Below, piece after piece: positions 26,879 to 34,734 of a DNA stretch of 64,000 nucleotides (positions are counted from its first letter, which is position 1; the number at the start of each line of letters is the position of its first letter). The notes under the pieces were generated by a model. The model searched no databases, had not been told where the DNA came from, and was given only the letters and a program-made list of their open reading frames with translations. This stretch comes from Mucilaginibacter conchicola (GTDB lineage Bacteria; Bacteroidota; Bacteroidia; Sphingobacteriales; Sphingobacteriaceae). The DNA lies in assembly GCF_003432115.1 (NCBI RefSeq), contig NZ_QWDC01000002.1, positions 248,001 through 312,000 of the forward strand. Direction: 5' to 3'. The position numbers and the translations under genes are program-made.

Positions 26879-27175
26879 TCAGCAGTTGTGCGGCTGGTTT
26901 TGGAAGTAAAAGAAAAGGCCTATCATCAGCAAAATACTTACGATGTAGAGAATACCGTTTAACCAGCTATACTCATCGGGGTTACGCCTTATAGTGTAAA
27001 CGTTATAAAGCGCCAATACGGCAAGCGCCCCCCAGAAAAAATTATTGATGGCATTACAGCCCGTAAAAAGCTGTATAAGGATGGCTAATACAATGCAGTT
27101 GGTTATAACCAGCAGCACTGTGGGTGGTGTGTTATTATGATTTTTTCTGCGTTTGTAAATTCCGTCAGGAAGCAT
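26879..27175 (-). CDS. Small membrane protein, unknown function
   Basis: The 98-residue protein has three hydrophobic segments: TPPTVLLVITNCIVLAILIQLF, FFWGALAVLALYNVYTI and NGILYIVSILLMIGLFFYF. The N-terminus is basic (IYKRRKNHN). I recognise no family. It lies 12 nt downstream of the DUF4834 gene on the same strand, so the two are likely co-transcribed. Confidence 0.65.
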   Translation of the reverse strand: MLPDGIYKRRKNHNNTPPTVLLVITNCIVLAILIQLFTGCNAINNFFWGALAVLALYNVYTIRRNPDEYSWLNGILYIVSILLMIGLFFYFQNQPHNC

Positions 27176-27187
27176 AGGCTCTGGGGC

Positions 27188-27448
27188 TTATTTGATTTCC
27201 TCGTAATCTACAAATTCTCCTTCAGAATCGGGTACAGAACTTTTGCGTTGCTCGGGCATGTGATCAATACGGATCTTACCATCGGGGCGTGGTTGCTGTT
27301 GCTGCTGGTAATAGTTTTGTTGCTGGCGGGCCTGCTCCTGCGCTTTGTTCACCACGTTTTGAAAAAGCATAGGCAAAAATATACGCACCAGGCTACGGAT
27401 AATGTACAGCGAACAGATTGATATGATGAGAAAGCGTATTAAGATCAT
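27188..27448 (-). CDS. DUF4834-family protein
   Basis: The 86-residue protein has one N-terminal membrane helix (MILIRFLIISICSLYIIRSLVRIF), a Gln-rich stretch (QARQQQNYYQQQQQP) and a conserved C-terminal segment RIDHMPEQRKSSVPDSEGEFVDYEEIK. This is the DUF4834 pattern of Bacteroidota; function unknown. A TATATTTG box lies at 27478-27471, 23 nt before the start. Confidence 0.8.
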   Translation of the reverse strand: MILIRFLIISICSLYIIRSLVRIFLPMLFQNVVNKAQEQARQQQNYYQQQQQPRPDGKIRIDHMPEQRKSSVPDSEGEFVDYEEIK

Positions 27449-27563
27449 AACACTATAATTAGTCAGTATACAAATATAAATATATAACGAATAAGTTGAC
27501 CCGATAGTTTACAAGGTCAGTGTCAAAATAATAATCAGGGATAAGTGAAATCATGAAATCCCA

Positions 27564-27656
27564 CGTCATTGCGAGGAGCGACAGCGACGTGGCAATCCTC
27601 TACCCACAGAGCCGCCCTGTAAGTAGAGGCTTGCCACGCTGTCGCTCGCAATGACG
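27564..27656. repeat. Hairpin repeat, GTCATTGCGAGG family
   Basis: CGTCATTGCGAG at 27564 and CTCGCAATGACG at the right end are the terminal arms. Inner complementary segments GCGACAGCGACGTGGCAA and TTGCCACGCTGTCGC follow. It lies in the gap between the DUF4834 gene and lspA. Confidence 0.85.
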
Positions 27657-27680
27657 GGTAGGGAAAAGAGCCCACAACAA

Positions 27681-27708
27681 AAAAGCCCTGCATTTCTGCA
27701 GGGCTTTT
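27681..27708 (-). terminator. Terminator after lspA
   Basis: AAAAGCCCTGCA (27681-27692) and TGCAGGGCTTTT (27697-27708) form a perfect 12-bp stem with loop TTTC. It lies 6 nt after the lspA stop. Confidence 0.88.
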
Positions 27709-27713
27709 CTATA

Positions 27714-28319
27714 TTATTCTTCAACCATTTCGCTGTTGGGATTGCTTTCCTCGGGCGTTTCGTGTTTAAAGTAACGTTTCTGGTTTATCAGTATCATGAT
27801 AACGCCGATAGATATAGCGGCATCAGCAAGGTTAAATACCGGGCGGAAGAAGATAAATTCTTCGCCTCCCCACATAGGGAACCATGTAGGGAAATGACCG
27901 GATAGTATAGGGAAGTAGAACATATCAACCACACGGCCATGGAATATGCCGGCATAGTTATAAATAATACCATAGAAGGTAGAATCAATGATATTGCCCA
28001 GCGCACCGGCCAGTATCAAAGCCACCATCATAATTAAGCCACGGTGGTATTTATGTTTGATGAGATGTACCAGCGCATAACCAATACCAAAAACAGCTAC
28101 GATACGGAAGAGCGTTAAAGCAAGTTTACCCAACTCGCCACCCAGTTCCATACCAAAGGCCATCCCGTTATTTTCGGTGTAATGCAGCATGCCCCTATCG
28201 CCCAGGAATTTTATTTCCTCTCCAATAGCCATGTGTTTACGAACCCAGATCTTGATGATCTGGTCGGCAAGGATAATTAAAGCAGCAGTAAGAAACGGTC
28301 GTGTATAAGCAGCCTTCAT
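27714..28319 (-). CDS. lspA: Lipoprotein signal peptidase (prolipoprotein signal peptidase II)
   Basis: The 201-residue protein cleaves signal peptides of lipidated prolipoproteins in the inner membrane. It has four hydrophobic segments. ADQIIKIW (18-25) and TENNGMAFG (48-56) are the conserved N-terminal motifs. The catalytic aspartates are D112 (GNIID) and D166 (FNLADAAI). The loop between them is longer than in E. coli, as is usual for Bacteroidota. It is the last gene of ileS-dksA-like-lspA. Its ATG directly follows the TAG of the upstream gene. The many lipoproteins in this window are its clients. Confidence 0.95.
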   Translation of the reverse strand: MKAAYTRPFLTAALIILADQIIKIWVRKHMAIGEEIKFLGDRGMLHYTENNGMAFGMELGGELGKLALTLFRIVAVFGIGYALVHLIKHKYHRGLIMMVALILAGALGNIIDSTFYGIIYNYAGIFHGRVVDMFYFPILSGHFPTWFPMWGGEEFIFFRPVFNLADAAISIGVIMILINQKRYFKHETPEESNPNSEMVEE

Positions 28320-28697
28320 CTATTGCTTCAGTTTAGCTTCCATGGTCAGCGTTGTGTGCGGCACGGCACGCAGGCGTTCTTTAGGGATCAGTTTACCCGT
28401 TTCGCGGCAAATACCGTAAGTTTTGTTCTCGATACGAACAAGGGCTGCCTCTAACTGCTCAATAAATTTCTTTTGGCGGGCAGCTAACTGGTTTATTTGC
28501 TCTTTCTCAAGGGTAGCAGAACCATCCTCAAGGGTTTTGTAAGTACCTGCGGTATCGTCAGTACCGTTTGCATTTGGTGAACTTAATGATGAGGCAAGTG
28601 CGTTCAATTCTTCTCTCGAGCTACGCAGCTTATCTTGTATCAACTCTTTGAATTCTTTCAGCTCAGCATCAGAATACCTTGTTTTTTCGTTTTCCAT
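28320..28697 (-). CDS. TraR/DksA-family protein with a degenerate zinc finger
   Basis: The 125-residue protein has a long coiled-coil N-terminal half (about 10-90) and a DksA-like C-terminus: YGICRETGKLIPKERLRAVPHTTLTMEAK. Only one of the four cysteines of the usual finger is kept, as in a class of DksA proteins where cysteines are replaced. In E. coli DksA binds the RNA polymerase secondary channel and modulates transcription with ppGpp. The acidic tip of the coiled coil is not obvious here. It sits between ileS and lspA, with TAA directly followed by its ATG. Confidence 0.85.
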   Translation of the reverse strand: MENEKTRYSDAELKEFKELIQDKLRSSREELNALASSLSSPNANGTDDTAGTYKTLEDGSATLEKEQINQLAARQKKFIEQLEAALVRIENKTYGICRETGKLIPKERLRAVPHTTLTMEAKLKQ

Positions 28698-31600
28698 TTA
28701 ACTTTTATTTATGGCGATCAATATCTCAAATTCGTCTATTACAACCTTTTCGCTATCAGTAAGCCCTGCTGATTGTTTAACACTATCGGCCAGTACTTCG
28801 GCGCAGATGTAAGTAAGGTTACTTTCGATAGCTTTACGTATTTCCGCATCAGCATACACCTCAACAGTAATACGGTCAGTAACCTCAAAGCCTTTGCTTT
28901 TGCGCAGGTTTTGTACACGGTTAACAAACTCGCGGGCATAACCTTCTTCTTTCAAAGCCTCAGTGATGGTAATATCCAAGGCAACGGTAAGCTTACCTAA
29001 GTTAGCCACCTGCCATCCCGGAACATCCTCGGCGATGATCTCAACATCTGATGATAGTATCGAGTACTTAGCATCAAGTATCAATATAGAGCCATTAGCT
29101 TCCAGTTCTGAGATCTGATCTTGAGAGAAAGCGTTTATTGCAGCAGCCACATCCTTCATATCCTTGCCTACTTTAGCACCAAGGGCCTTAAAGTTTGGTT
29201 TTATCTTTTTCTTGATAAAACCGGCAGTATCGGTTATGTACTCAATGTCTTTGATGTTGGTCTCAGACAGTATCAGTTCCTTAACCTTTTCAACCTGTAA
29301 TTTAAAGTTTTTATCCAGTATAGGCAACAAAATTTTGCTTAGCGGGCGGCGAACCGGCACCTCTATTTTCTTACGCAGCGATAGTACCAGTGATGATACA
29401 TCCTGCGCCAGTTGCATACGTTCTTCTAAAGCTTTATCAACCAGGTCGGCGTGGTACTCTGGGAAGTAAGCCAGGTGAACTGATTCAAATTCCTCTTTAC
29501 CGGTTACACTGTTAAGGTCGGTATATAAACGCTCGGCAAAGAACGGCGCAATAGGCGACATCAGTTTGCTGATGGTAATTAAACAAGTATAAAGCGTTTG
29601 ATATGCCGATAATTTATCATCAGAGTTATCTGATTTCCAGAAACGGCGACGGCCCAAACGTACGTACCAGTTGCTCAGATGTGCATCAACAAACTCCTGT
29701 ATAGCACGGGCAGCCTTGGTAGGCTCAAAGTCGGCGTAGTAGCCATCAACCTCGGCGCTAAGGGTGTTTAGTAACGATAAGATCCAACGGTCAAGCTCGG
29801 GGCGGTTCTCAATCGCTATCTCCGCTTCCTCGTATTTGAATTTATCGATATTGGCGTACAGCGTAAAGAACGAGTATGTATTATAAAGCGTACCAAAGAA
29901 CTTACGGCGAACCTCATCCAAACCTTCGGTATTGAATTTAAGGTTATCCCATGGTGATGCATTGCTGATCATATACCAACGTGCTGCATCAGCACCAACT
30001 TGTTCAATGGTAGCAAACGGATCAACACCATTGCCTAAACGTTTAGACATTTTGTTGCCGTTCTTATCCAGCACCAAACCGTTTGATATTACGTTTTTAA
30101 ACGCTATGCCGCGGTTGCCAACTTTCTCGTTAACGGCTTTTACCTCGTCGCTTGCCTCGCTTAGCATTACGGCTATGGCGTGCAGGGTAAAGAACCACCC
30201 ACGGGTTTGGTCAACACCTTCTGCAATAAAATCAGCAGGGTAAGCAGCCTCAAACTCATCTTTATTCTCGAAAGGGAAATGCCATTGTGCATACGGCATG
30301 GCACCACTATCAAACCAAACGTCAATCAGGTCTGTCTCGCGGATCATTTTATTGCCGGTTGATGATACCAATATCACATCATCCACATAAGGGCGGTGCA
30401 TATCTTCCAGCTTAAAGCCCTCAGGCATAAAACCTGCGGCGATAGCTTTCTCTATCTCGGCATTCAGCTCAGCTATTGAACCTATACATTTTTCTTCGCC
30501 ACCGTTTTCCTCGCGCCAGATAGGCAGCGGGGTACCCCAGTAACGTGAGCGTGAAAGGTTCCAGTCAACCAGGTTTTCCAGCCAGTTGCCGAAACGGCCG
30601 GTACCGGTACTTTCAGGTTTCCAGTTGATGGTTTTGTTCAGCTCCACCATCTTGTCCTTAACGGCAGTGGTACGGATGAACCAGCTATCTAACGGATAGT
30701 AAAGTATCGGCTCATCAGAACGCCAAGAGTGTGGGTAGCTGTGTTCGTATTTTTGTACGTTAAATGCTTTGTTCTCTTCTTTTAGTTTGATAGAGATGAG
30801 TACGTCGGTCGGTTTAAAATCCGCTTCGGCGCGCTCAGCATCCGTATAATATTCTTCTTTAACGTAACGGCCGGCATAGTCGGTAACTTCGGTAACAAAA
30901 CGGCCTTGTTTATCAACTAAAGGCACATCTTTACCGTTCTCATCCTTCACCATTACCGATGGCACGTTGTTCTCTTTACATGCTCTAAAGTCATCCGCAC
31001 CAAAAACAGATGCAGTATGTACTATACCGGTACCATCACCTGTAGTAACAAAATCAGCCGGAATAACGCGGAATGCATTTTTCTCCAGGTCCTCATTGGT
31101 TACGTAAGGCATTAGCTGGTAGTAGTGGATGCCTACCAGTTGGCTGCCTTTAAACTCGCCGGCAGTTTGCCATGGGATAACTTTGTCGCCGCCTTTGTAA
31201 TCATCAAAAGAAGCGTTCTCGCCATCGGCTTTAAAGTATTTACCAACCAGCTCTTTAGCCAATACCACACAAACAGGTTTGTAGGTGTATGGGTTAAAAG
31301 TGTTGATCTTTACGTAAGTGATATCCTCACCAACCGCCAAAGCACAGTTTGATGGCAGTGTCCATGGTGTGGTTGTCCAAGCCAGGATAAATACATCAGT
31401 ATTTACTCCATTGAACAGGAACTCAGAATCGCCATCGCGTTTAACTTTAAACTGCGCGGTGATGGTGGTATCCTTCACCATTTTGTATGTGCCCGGCTGG
31501 TTCAGCTCGTGCGAGCTTAAGCCCGTGCCAGATTTTGGCGAGTAGGGTTGTACCGTGTAGCCTTTGTATAAAAGGTCCTTTTTATAAAGCTCCTTTAGTA

Positions 31601-32081
31601 TCCACCAAAGGGTTTCAATGTATTCGTTCTCGTAGGTAACGTAAGGGTTTTCAAGGTCAACCCAGTAGCCCATCTTTTCGGTAAGGTCGTTCCACACATC
31701 GGTGTAGCGCATTACCTCTTTGCGGCAGGCATCGTTATATTCTTTAACGGTAATTTTCTTACCAATATCGTCTTTAGTAATGCCAAGGGCTTTTTCAACA
31801 GCCAGTTCAATAGGCAGGCCGTGCGTATCCCAGCCACCTTTACGTTTAACCTGGTAGCCTTTAAGCGTTTTATAACGGCAAAAAATATCCTTAATAGAGC
31901 GGGCCATTACGTGGTGAATGCCCGGCATACCATTTGCGCTCGGCGGGCCCTCGTAAAAAGTGTAAGGGTTGCTTGCCGGGCGGCTGCTGATACTTTTGGA
32001 AAAGATGTTGTTCTGTTTCCAGAAATCAAGAACCTCTTTACCCGTTTTCGATAGATCTAATTGCTTATATTCCTTGTACAT
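28698..32081 (-). CDS. ileS: Isoleucyl-tRNA synthetase, IleRS2-like, with altered HIGH motif
   Basis: The 1127-residue class I synthetase charges tRNA-Ile. The Rossmann fold starts at YTFYEGPPSANGMPGIHHVM, with GIHH at residues 54-57 in place of HxGH. The editing CP1 domain covers about 170-400, KMSKR is present (NKMSKRLGN) and an anticodon-binding C-terminal region follows. The protein is longer than E. coli IleRS and lacks its C-terminal zinc cysteines. I chose the ATG at 32081 because the upstream frame reaches a TATTTTTG box at 32119-32112 that overlaps the alternative start at 32114. It heads the ileS-dksA-like-lspA operon. Confidence 0.97.
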   Translation of the reverse strand: MYKEYKQLDLSKTGKEVLDFWKQNNIFSKSISSRPASNPYTFYEGPPSANGMPGIHHVMARSIKDIFCRYKTLKGYQVKRKGGWDTHGLPIELAVEKALGITKDDIGKKITVKEYNDACRKEVMRYTDVWNDLTEKMGYWVDLENPYVTYENEYIETLWWILKELYKKDLLYKGYTVQPYSPKSGTGLSSHELNQPGTYKMVKDTTITAQFKVKRDGDSEFLFNGVNTDVFILAWTTTPWTLPSNCALAVGEDITYVKINTFNPYTYKPVCVVLAKELVGKYFKADGENASFDDYKGGDKVIPWQTAGEFKGSQLVGIHYYQLMPYVTNEDLEKNAFRVIPADFVTTGDGTGIVHTASVFGADDFRACKENNVPSVMVKDENGKDVPLVDKQGRFVTEVTDYAGRYVKEEYYTDAERAEADFKPTDVLISIKLKEENKAFNVQKYEHSYPHSWRSDEPILYYPLDSWFIRTTAVKDKMVELNKTINWKPESTGTGRFGNWLENLVDWNLSRSRYWGTPLPIWREENGGEEKCIGSIAELNAEIEKAIAAGFMPEGFKLEDMHRPYVDDVILVSSTGNKMIRETDLIDVWFDSGAMPYAQWHFPFENKDEFEAAYPADFIAEGVDQTRGWFFTLHAIAVMLSEASDEVKAVNEKVGNRGIAFKNVISNGLVLDKNGNKMSKRLGNGVDPFATIEQVGADAARWYMISNASPWDNLKFNTEGLDEVRRKFFGTLYNTYSFFTLYANIDKFKYEEAEIAIENRPELDRWILSLLNTLSAEVDGYYADFEPTKAARAIQEFVDAHLSNWYVRLGRRRFWKSDNSDDKLSAYQTLYTCLITISKLMSPIAPFFAERLYTDLNSVTGKEEFESVHLAYFPEYHADLVDKALEERMQLAQDVSSLVLSLRKKIEVPVRRPLSKILLPILDKNFKLQVEKVKELILSETNIKDIEYITDTAGFIKKKIKPNFKALGAKVGKDMKDVAAAINAFSQDQISELEANGSILILDAKYSILSSDVEIIAEDVPGWQVANLGKLTVALDITITEALKEEGYAREFVNRVQNLRKSKGFEVTDRITVEVYADAEIRKAIESNLTYICAEVLADSVKQSAGLTDSEKVVIDEFEILIAINKS

Positions 32082-32111
32082 CAATATGTTCGCCTCGAAT
32101 TTTAAAGGTTG

Positions 32112-32119
32112 CAAAAATA
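32112..32119 (-). promoter_or_regulatory. -7 promoter box of ileS
   Basis: TATTTTTG on the minus strand (32119-32112) fits TAnnTTTG exactly, 30 nt before the ATG at 32081. No clear -33 TTG is seen at 17-23 nt upstream. The box argues against the alternative start at 32114, which it overlaps. Confidence 0.5.
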
Positions 32120-32202
32120 GGCAATTTAATTGTTAATAGGTATATGTTTTACTATAAAGACACAAAGCTTTACACGGAGTTTATCAAGCGTAGCGACGAA
32201 TT

Positions 32203-32325
32203 TGACTCACCCCCTAACCCCTCTCTGCTGCGCAAAGAGGGGAGATTTTTACTTCTATTTATTTTTAATCCTCTTTTCGCGCAGCGAAGAGAGGGTCGAC
32301 CAGCGAAGCGGAGTCGGGGTGAGTA
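32203..32325. repeat. Composite palindromic repeat, second copy
   Basis: Outer arms TTGACTCACCCC and CGGGGTGAGTAA, inner ACCCCTCTCTGCTGCGCAAAGAGGGG and CCTCTTTTCGCGCAGCGAAGAGAGGG. This is the family seen at 12268-12398. It lies about 120 nt upstream of the ileS start. Confidence 0.8.
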
Positions 32326-32328
32326 AAT

Positions 32329-32420
32329 GGGCGTTCCCGCCGAATGGCGGCCCGCGCTATCCGCTCATACGCGCACAGGCATTAAGCTCTGGGCCGGTAT
32401 CCGCTACTATCGCTAACGCA
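32329..32420. repeat. Repeat remnant with GGGCGTTCCC core
   Basis: GGGCGTTCCCGCCGAATGGC followed by GGCCCGCGCTATCCGCT. The pattern resembles a widely scattered Bacteroidota repeat, but I cannot check it here. It lies between two other repeats. Confidence 0.35.
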
Positions 32421-32432
32421 AACTCATCACCC

Positions 32433-32513
32433 CGTCATTGCGAGGTCCGAAGCAATCTCTTTAGGACAAGCAGCTCTGTACAGCCGGAGATTGCTTCGTA
32501 CCTCGCAATGACG
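32433..32513. repeat. Hairpin repeat, GTCATTGCGAGG family
   Basis: CGTCATTGCGAGGTCCGAAG and CTTCGTACCTCGCAATGACG are nearly perfect terminal arms. Inner AAGCAATCTC and GAGATTGCTT add to the stem. Confidence 0.85.
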
Positions 32514-32538
32514 CGTGGGATTGGATCGAGCATTCTTA

Positions 32539-32600
32539 AACCCTCTTTTCGCGCATCGAAGAGAGGGTGGTCGAGCGGAGCAAAGACCGGGTGAGTAAAA
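32539..32600. repeat. Half copy of the composite repeat
   Basis: AACCCTCTTTTCGCGCATCG, GAAGAGAGGGTGGTCGAGCG and GAGCAAAGACCGGGTGAGTA match the right half of the element at 12268-12398. It ends 30 nt before the M28 peptidase gene. Confidence 0.7.
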
Positions 32601-32604
32601 TTCC

Positions 32605-32612
32605 TATATTTG
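32605..32612 (+). promoter_or_regulatory. -7 promoter box of the M28 peptidase gene
   Basis: TATATTTG is a perfect TAnnTTTG box, 18 nt before the ATG at 32631. The matching -33 position lies inside the repeat that ends at about 32600 and shows no clear TTG. Confidence 0.45.
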
Positions 32613-32630
32613 AATTAAAACCCAACCACT

Positions 32631-34274
32631 ATGAAAATAAATGCAATAACCATCATCTCCGTTGCTGCCCTGTTTGCAGGCTGTGCCGGTAACGATAATA
32701 AAACCACAACTGCAGGTGCCGATACCGGACTTGCCGCAGATATTAAACACCACATTGCCGTACTGGCTAATGACTCTCTATTAGGCCGCAAACCATTTAG
32801 CGAGGGCGAGAAAAAAACTATCAATTACATTGCTTCTGAATATAAAAAACTTGGCCTGGAGCCGGGCAATAACGGCAGCTATTTCCAGGAAGTACCTATG
32901 GTGGAGATTGCTTCAACTGCCGATGACTTTAAAGTTAACGGCAAAACAACTTTAGACCTTAAACCGGGTGTTGACTTTGTGGCCTCTACCCGCCGCGAGC
33001 AGGACACCATCGGCCTTAAAAACTCGCCACTGGTGTTTGCCGGCTTCGGCGTGGTTGCTCCTGAGTTTAATTGGAACGATTATAAAGACCTTGACGTAAA
33101 AGGCAAAACCGTAATAGTATTAGTTAACGATCCCGGCTTTAAAGCGCCTGAGAAATTGTTTAAAGGCGATACAATGAGTTACTACGGCCGTTGGACGTAT
33201 AAGTACGAAGAGGCTGCCCGCCAGGGCGCCGCAGGTGTGATCATTGTTCACCAAACCGAGCCCGCCAGCTATGGCTGGCAGGTGATACAGAACAGTTTTA
33301 CAGGCTCAAAACTTTACCTGCAACAGGCCGATAAACACATGAACCGTTGCAAGGTTGAGGGCTGGATAAGTGAACAGGCTGCCACCAAACTATTAGCCAG
33401 CGCAGGCATCACCGGTAATATCCGCGACTACGCTCGCCGTAAAGATTTTAAAGCTGTACCGTTGGGCAGCAGTGTTTCGCTGTCACTGAAGAACACCCTT
33501 AAATATTCAAAATCAAACAACGTGATAGGCATCCTTAAAGGCACTGAACGCCCTGAAGAAACCATCCTGTACACAGCCCACTGGGACCACTTTGGCATTG
33601 GTAAGCCCGATGCAAAAGGCGATAGCATTTATAACGGTGCGGTTGATAACGCCAGCGGCGTAGCCGCTATTTTGGCAGTTGCCAAAAAGTTTGCAGCGCA
33701 GAAAGAGAAGCCAAAACGTTCTATTGTATTCCTGGCGGTTACCGCCGAGGAGCAAGGGTTATTGGGTTCGGAATATTACGCCACTCGCCCTGTTTATCCG
33801 CTTAACAAAACAGTTGCTAACCTGAATATTGATGCGCTGTCAGACTTCGGCGAGACCAGTAATTTTTCGATCACCGGCAAGGGCCAGAATGATCTGGATG
33901 ATTATGTGATCAAACTCACCAAAGCAAAAGGCTGGGATGTAGTAGGCGACGAGAACCCGGGTTCTGGCAGCTATTACCGCTCAGACCATTTCAACTTTGC
34001 CAAGGTCGGTGTGCCTGCATTAGACCTGCATAACGGCGCCAAAAGCATCCAACGCGGCGAAGAGTTTGGTAAAGAGAAACTGAAAGAATACAACGAACAA
34101 CGCTACCACCAACCATCAGACGAATACAGTGATGCCATGGATACCCGCGGCATGGCCCAAACCACCGATCTGATGTATAAACTCGGTGTACAACTAAGCG
34201 GCGAAACAACCTTCCCCGGCTGGAAAAAAGGCTCGGAGTTTAAGGCTGTAAGAGATAAAGCGATGGGGAAATAG
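32631..34274 (+). CDS. M28-family zinc metallopeptidase, lipoprotein
   Basis: The 547-residue protein has a lipoprotein signal peptide with C18 (ALFAGC). A protease-associated (PA) domain lies at about 130-230. The M28 catalytic domain follows: TAHWDHFGIG (H317), NGAVDNASGVAAIL (D339), VTAEEQGLLGSEYYA (E373/E374) and a late YYRSDHFNFAKVGVPAL with the last ligand. These residues bind two zinc ions in aminopeptidases of this family. It probably removes N-terminal residues from peptides at the outer membrane or in the periplasm. It is a single gene with a TATATTTG box upstream. Confidence 0.93.
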   Translation: MKINAITIISVAALFAGCAGNDNKTTTAGADTGLAADIKHHIAVLANDSLLGRKPFSEGEKKTINYIASEYKKLGLEPGNNGSYFQEVPMVEIASTADDFKVNGKTTLDLKPGVDFVASTRREQDTIGLKNSPLVFAGFGVVAPEFNWNDYKDLDVKGKTVIVLVNDPGFKAPEKLFKGDTMSYYGRWTYKYEEAARQGAAGVIIVHQTEPASYGWQVIQNSFTGSKLYLQQADKHMNRCKVEGWISEQAATKLLASAGITGNIRDYARRKDFKAVPLGSSVSLSLKNTLKYSKSNNVIGILKGTERPEETILYTAHWDHFGIGKPDAKGDSIYNGAVDNASGVAAILAVAKKFAAQKEKPKRSIVFLAVTAEEQGLLGSEYYATRPVYPLNKTVANLNIDALSDFGETSNFSITGKGQNDLDDYVIKLTKAKGWDVVGDENPGSGSYYRSDHFNFAKVGVPALDLHNGAKSIQRGEEFGKEKLKEYNEQRYHQPSDEYSDAMDTRGMAQTTDLMYKLGVQLSGETTFPGWKKGSEFKAVRDKAMGK

Positions 34275-34297
34275 GAACGAAGATTCCACCGTACCAT

Positions 34298-34425
34298 GTC
34301 ATTTCGAGCGAGCAGAGGAGCTTGCATGAGTGCATGGCGCGACGAGAAATCTTCTACGTGCGACCTGGTAAACCTAAACACATGGCGTAGAAGATTTCTC
34401 CTCGCTACCGCTCGTTCGAAATGAC
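34298..34425. repeat. Hairpin repeat, GTCATTTCGA family
   Basis: GTCATTTCGAGCGAGC at the left and CTCGTTCGAAATGAC at the right are terminal arms, with inner ACGAGAAATCTTCTACG and CGTAGAAGATTTCTCC. It lies 23 nt after the M28 stop. Related to 20610-20713 and 40395-40522. Confidence 0.85.
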
Positions 34426-34439
34426 ATTTATTCTTTAAT

Positions 34440-34649
34440 ATGAGACACATCAGATTTTGGCAAAAAGTTTCAAATTATTCCGGCATAGGGGTGATCATAT
34501 TGGCGTTAAATAGCCTCTTCTTATACGATACTCTACATGAAAATAGTTTAATTATTTACCCTTTAAATGGCTTGGTACTGGCGATTTTCCTCATCTCAGA
34601 AATAATGAAATTTATCTATCGCAGGAAAAGTGAAACCCCATTGCGTTAG
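34440..34649 (+). CDS. Small two-helix membrane protein
   Basis: The 69-residue protein has two hydrophobic segments (NYSGIGVIILALNSLFLYD and LIIYPLNGLVLAIFLISEIMKF) and a basic C-terminus (YRRKSETPLR). No family is recognised. The gene starts 14 nt after a hairpin repeat, so its promoter would be short. It may be a chance reading frame, but the membrane pattern and positive-inside tail are consistent with a real gene. Confidence 0.45.
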   Translation: MRHIRFWQKVSNYSGIGVIILALNSLFLYDTLHENSLIIYPLNGLVLAIFLISEIMKFIYRRKSETPLR

Positions 34650-34677
34650 CCCCTACCCAAAATCCCAACAAAACACA

Positions 34678-34704
34678 AAAGGCCGGGCATTACGCCCGGC
34701 CTTT
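34678..34704. terminator. Terminator between the small membrane gene and the TPR operon
   Basis: AAAGGCCGGGC and GCCCGGCCTTT form an 11-bp stem with a 5-nt loop (ATTAC). T runs on both sides let it end both the gene at 34440 and the operon ending at 34735. Confidence 0.85.
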
Positions 34705-34734
34705 GCTTTATCAGATCAGTTAGTTAATAGTTTC

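Noticed and set aside
32130..32594. Frames of up to 154 residues in the ileS-M28 gap
   Set aside because: They run across several palindromic repeats and have no domain; chance frames.
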